DNA of 64,000 bases from JANJUO01 sp942492935. GTDB lineage: Bacteria; Bacteroidota; Ignavibacteria; Kapaibacteriales; UBA2268. Shown here piece by piece: positions 63,301 to 64,000 of the stretch; within the stretch, counting starts at the first letter, position 1, and the number at the start of each line of letters is the position of its first letter. The notes beneath the pieces are model-generated. The model was not told the origin of the DNA. It saw only the letters and a list, made by a program, of their open reading frames with translations, and made no database searches. The position numbers were made by a program, and so were the translations under genes. The stretch spans positions 3,906,001-3,970,000 of the forward strand of contig OW818654.1 in assembly GCA_942492935.1 (NCBI GenBank), read 5' to 3'.

Positions 63301-64000
63301 TCCAGTTGCAACAGGTGACCCTGATGTAACTGCAGCACCACCACCAGATGATGTAATGCTATAAGTAAATGTTTCAGCAGTATTATTTGCTGGAGTAGCA
63401 GTTTTTAATAATCTTAATGAAGATGTTGCTTTATTTGCATTATTTACATATCCATTACCGTTTCCAGTTGCATTATTAATAAATGCGTATGTAAACACTG
63501 GGTCAACTATATCCATAGTAAAGGTTAAAGCAGAACTTGGATTACTTGCATTTGTATTTGCATCAGTTACTTTTGCAGTTAATGATTTTGAACCACTTGT
63601 GCCTAAGTTACCTGTTGCGATAGCAAAATCTACGTACCCATTTGTAATATCACCAGCACCTAAAATAGCAGTTTTAGCAACACCAAATGATACACCACCT
63701 ATTAACAACTCAACTACATCACCAGCTACAGCAGCTACTTCGCCTGCACCACCTGAAGTGCCTAAAGTTACTCTAACTGTAAATCCAGCAAGTTCTTCAG
63801 CTTTGTTTAAACCACCGCCAGCTAATTTAGTTGTAGTCAATTCTGCAACGCTTGATGGAGCAAATGGAGCAGATAAATCTGTAACAAACGATGCAGCAGA
63901 AGCAGCACTTAAGTTACCAGCAACATCTTTTGCAAAAGCTTTATATGTTTTACCATGTATCAAAGCATCTTTTAAAGGTTGTGTATTAATTACTATATTG
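57322..64000 (-). CDS. Giant repeat-rich surface protein with T9SS type A sorting domain (partial, N-terminus beyond window)
   Basis: The minus-strand frame is open from the window edge (64000) to the stop at 57322, at least 2225 residues; the apparent TTG start at 63963 is inside the frame, so the true start lies outside. It contains many Ig-like beta modules (TVKLIAEDNAGNVTLTANQA, SVKLEFSSDGGTSWSNIA), three almost identical 72-residue modules coded at 58928-59575 (FCTGGNVVLTASAGSSWLWS), a fibronectin-like segment and a C-terminal sorting domain (ITPNPVRNQLNVNFQL to the end FIYMP). A secreted adhesin or surface filament component is likely. Its base composition is less AT-rich than its surroundings, as expected from the Gly/Thr/Ala-rich repeats. 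Confidence 0.88.
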   Translation of the reverse strand, partial: NIVINTQPLKDALIHGKTYKAFAKDVAGNLSAASAASFVTDLSAPFAPSSVAELTTTKLAGGGLNKAEELAGFTVRVTLGTSGGAGEVAAVAGDVVELLIGGVSFGVAKTAILGAGDITNGYVDFAIATGNLGTSGSKSLTAKVTDANTNASNPSSALTFTMDIVDPVFTYAFINNATGNGNGYVNNANKATSSLRLLKTATPANNTAETFTYSITSSGGGAAVTSGSPVATGSNTTVTVNPVDLTGLGDGTLSVSVTMTDAVGNTLTIANAANFGAAVAPLLADPIKDVVAPAAFTTGTVVVTGGTVVGNYWNSTNTAITVTIPTAGGSALTGGTAQVFVSKDNWGTSANLGTLLSPLTGAATHAYPITEAQFEALTGFADATAWKFNTVLTDAAGNSTTGTASATTITVDYTAPTQNAPTNTATGGTVVATYYNGTNTGFNIVVPLANDATLVGGNFKIQYRTADNSTFTSNFSAWADVAAIATHTPILIGEINTNITKSLTSVQFEALVAEGQYIQFRVVTTDASTLTATSTGSVGTLRDETAPTISTITSSTVDGNYGLADAINYTVTLNEAAVLTVTPVTGIVELTLGLTTGTTKALRTSDNASSTTLSLTYTVASGDSKEDLSYTINTLALTNTTWRDAAGNNVVLTTPDPAIFSTARAINVNAIIPTFTIQYYNGSVEGPALAGDYPLLKVSEDFWMKISSSKQLYTNPTITITNVPGNNVTNAATLHHLGNDYSYNRKVYISSDNGVHEIITITATDMYGNTYTLTPSNAWCGQVGLGSCVAPGGTSTETAAGNRQGRIDGVKPTPDVTFTPVTPTNASPVLVTIDFLESVQNFTEAMLTITNGTMQGGAFVSANSGTGVFTFNVVPTANGTVTVTTIAGDNINQITDAAGNYALSGTGNFLYDNVKPTVTITGADANWHTANVTVTLTGADAAPASGVKKLYYTTTGVDPTTGSTSYTGTTTPLTISAEGTTTVKLIAEDNAGNVTLTANQATASVKIDKIAPTIAAGTITAPATGNTWLSGSHNILWTAGNITDATSGVKANSVKLEFSSDGGTSWSNIATGLANSGTYAWTIPNTINSTTCLVRISAEDNAGNIATPQNSGQFTIVPATYVATPLTNLVACGSVNSNFTAVYAGGIPPYTFNWEYSADGSSWSAVVNGTPANSSYVITSSGGQTTLNVTGSLANGVYYYKVTVNGISTQATLTVSTAPTAPTSISSNQNNFCTGAYANITLTAVGGSGTTLRWSNDNFATSLGTGNGLVIAAPTTNTTYYARYENACGNSSTTTTLVTVYSLPAAPTASNQTFCTSSNPKVSNLLPNGAEYYWYAESADVVALAPNTSLVDGEDYFVSTVNGNGCESPKTGITVTFVAGFTPTVAITSNDVDNIFCLGTNVTFTASTTNTGGGTVAYQWKVNGSNVGTNSNTYATTALVNNDAVTCEITITGGTCLNSTTATSNSINNTVNPLPTATISAGGPTTFCTGGSVVLTASAGSSWLWSNGATTQAITVSATGNYTVTVTNANGCSATSAATTVTVNPLPTATISAGGPTTFCTGGNVVLTASAGSSWLWSNGATTQAITVSSTGNYTVTVTNANGCSATSTATTVTVNPLPTATISAGGPTTFCTGGNVVLTASAGSSWLWSTGATTQAITVSSTGNYTVTVTNANGCSATSTATTVTVNALPTPTITGNSTVLTNTALALSTGSFSSYTWTATGATITGATSQNATFTWTTIGTKTVNLTVTNANGCSNVTSHTVEVTSGGVGPTKLVITEINGSAPSGDIIIDRGDDFTITVQTQNAAGTPTAPTSNLSVSFAAINGDPAGIALGGTTTGTILTTEHTKTFTIASITDAAGNGGEFDVQVSGGSLTSDSEQMYYLATEPTSSQQSKSLMFTGTTSTQTTVSWSATQSGNANYGRLLILRENSNELLSSQIPVDGNTYSTNASYGAGYDFGNDAYAMYEVNAGTQNVTTTNITPGAEVHFRMFEYRWNPNVPQSKNYRVQIATLNPRTFTMPTKDGVDAGIELANFNAKSYEGIVSLNWATNFENGIAGFELYRVNTNRDEDFSLVSSYMNNNNLESANRASTYKTIDNNNLVVGDEYIYKLTAVTFEGTRVDLAEQNVVVNTMPNAETELYVEQITPNPVRNQLNVNFQLAKSTEVTIEIRDMSGRLIGTVANAREFGAGKHNVQFNMTGNAAGSYIITVSAGMEAAMQSFIYMP
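58928..59575. repeat. Three tandem 216-bp repeats inside the giant surface protein gene
   Basis: Units at 58928-59143, 59144-59359 and 59360-59575 are the same length (216 bases, 72 codons) and differ at few positions. Each codes for one Ig-like module with FCTGG near its start and NANGCSAT near its end. The near identity at the DNA level points to recent duplication or ongoing conversion; unit number may vary between strains. Confidence 0.88.

Overview
The window is AT-rich DNA from a bacterium of the Bacteroidota/Chlorobiota side of the FCB group; an Ignavibacteria- or Kapabacteria-like lineage is the best guess (inference). Supporting signs are four large surface proteins ending in type IX secretion (T9SS) type A sorting domains, an alternative complex III (ACIII) respiratory operon, DUF5916 and DUF5777 beta-barrel proteins, weak Shine-Dalgarno use, and intergenic regions full of short palindromic repeats. 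I saw no rRNA, tRNA, CRISPR array or intact transposase.

Layout. 1-4 kb: a minus-strand cluster of DUF485 protein, Na+/solute (acetate-type) symporter, metallophosphoesterase and a Cache/PAS sensor cut by the window edge. 4.2-7 kb: a T9SS surface protein that has an inverted paralogue at 31.6-34.5 kb. 7.9-16.6 kb: the ACIII operon actA, a tiny Tat-signal ORF, actB, actC, a fused actD-actE, actF and a further membrane cytochrome c, closed by a strong terminator. 16.8-17.3 kb: a fluoride riboswitch and crcB, facing a K+/H+-type antiporter. 19-23.5 kb: DUF5916 protein and recN. 23.7-24.3 kb: a HigBA-type toxin-antitoxin pair with a frameshifted toxin. 24.4-31.3 kb: PepD with a PqqD-like partner, a MFS transporter and two M16 peptidases. 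34.9-36.8 kb: cytochrome lipoprotein, YceI and DUF5777 barrel. 36.8-37.1 kb: a VapBC-like pair with a truncated PIN toxin. 37.7-45.8 kb: acyl-CoA dehydrogenase, a 1653-aa VWA/WD40/T9SS protein, a degenerate HisA-like protein and ruvA. 45.9-48.3 kb: an MvaI/BcnI-type restriction-modification system with controller protein, followed by an ATPase remnant and tagI. 49.8-57.2 kb: formiminotransferase-cyclodeaminase, two lipoproteins, a redoxin, a methyltransferase, RNase HI, a lipoprotein and an M29-like aminopeptidase. 57.3-64 kb: a giant repeat-rich T9SS protein cut by the right edge.

The core physiology is aerobic or microaerobic respiration through ACIII (quinol to cytochrome c) with extensive protein export to the cell surface. 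The accessory layer holds several decayed pieces: a frameshifted HigB, a truncated VapC and a truncated AAA ATPase, while both antitoxins and the restriction-modification system remain intact. Several small non-coding elements with inverted ends can be delimited; the clearest is a 238-bp insertion that is visible because the paralogous upstream region at 31.5 kb preserves the empty site.
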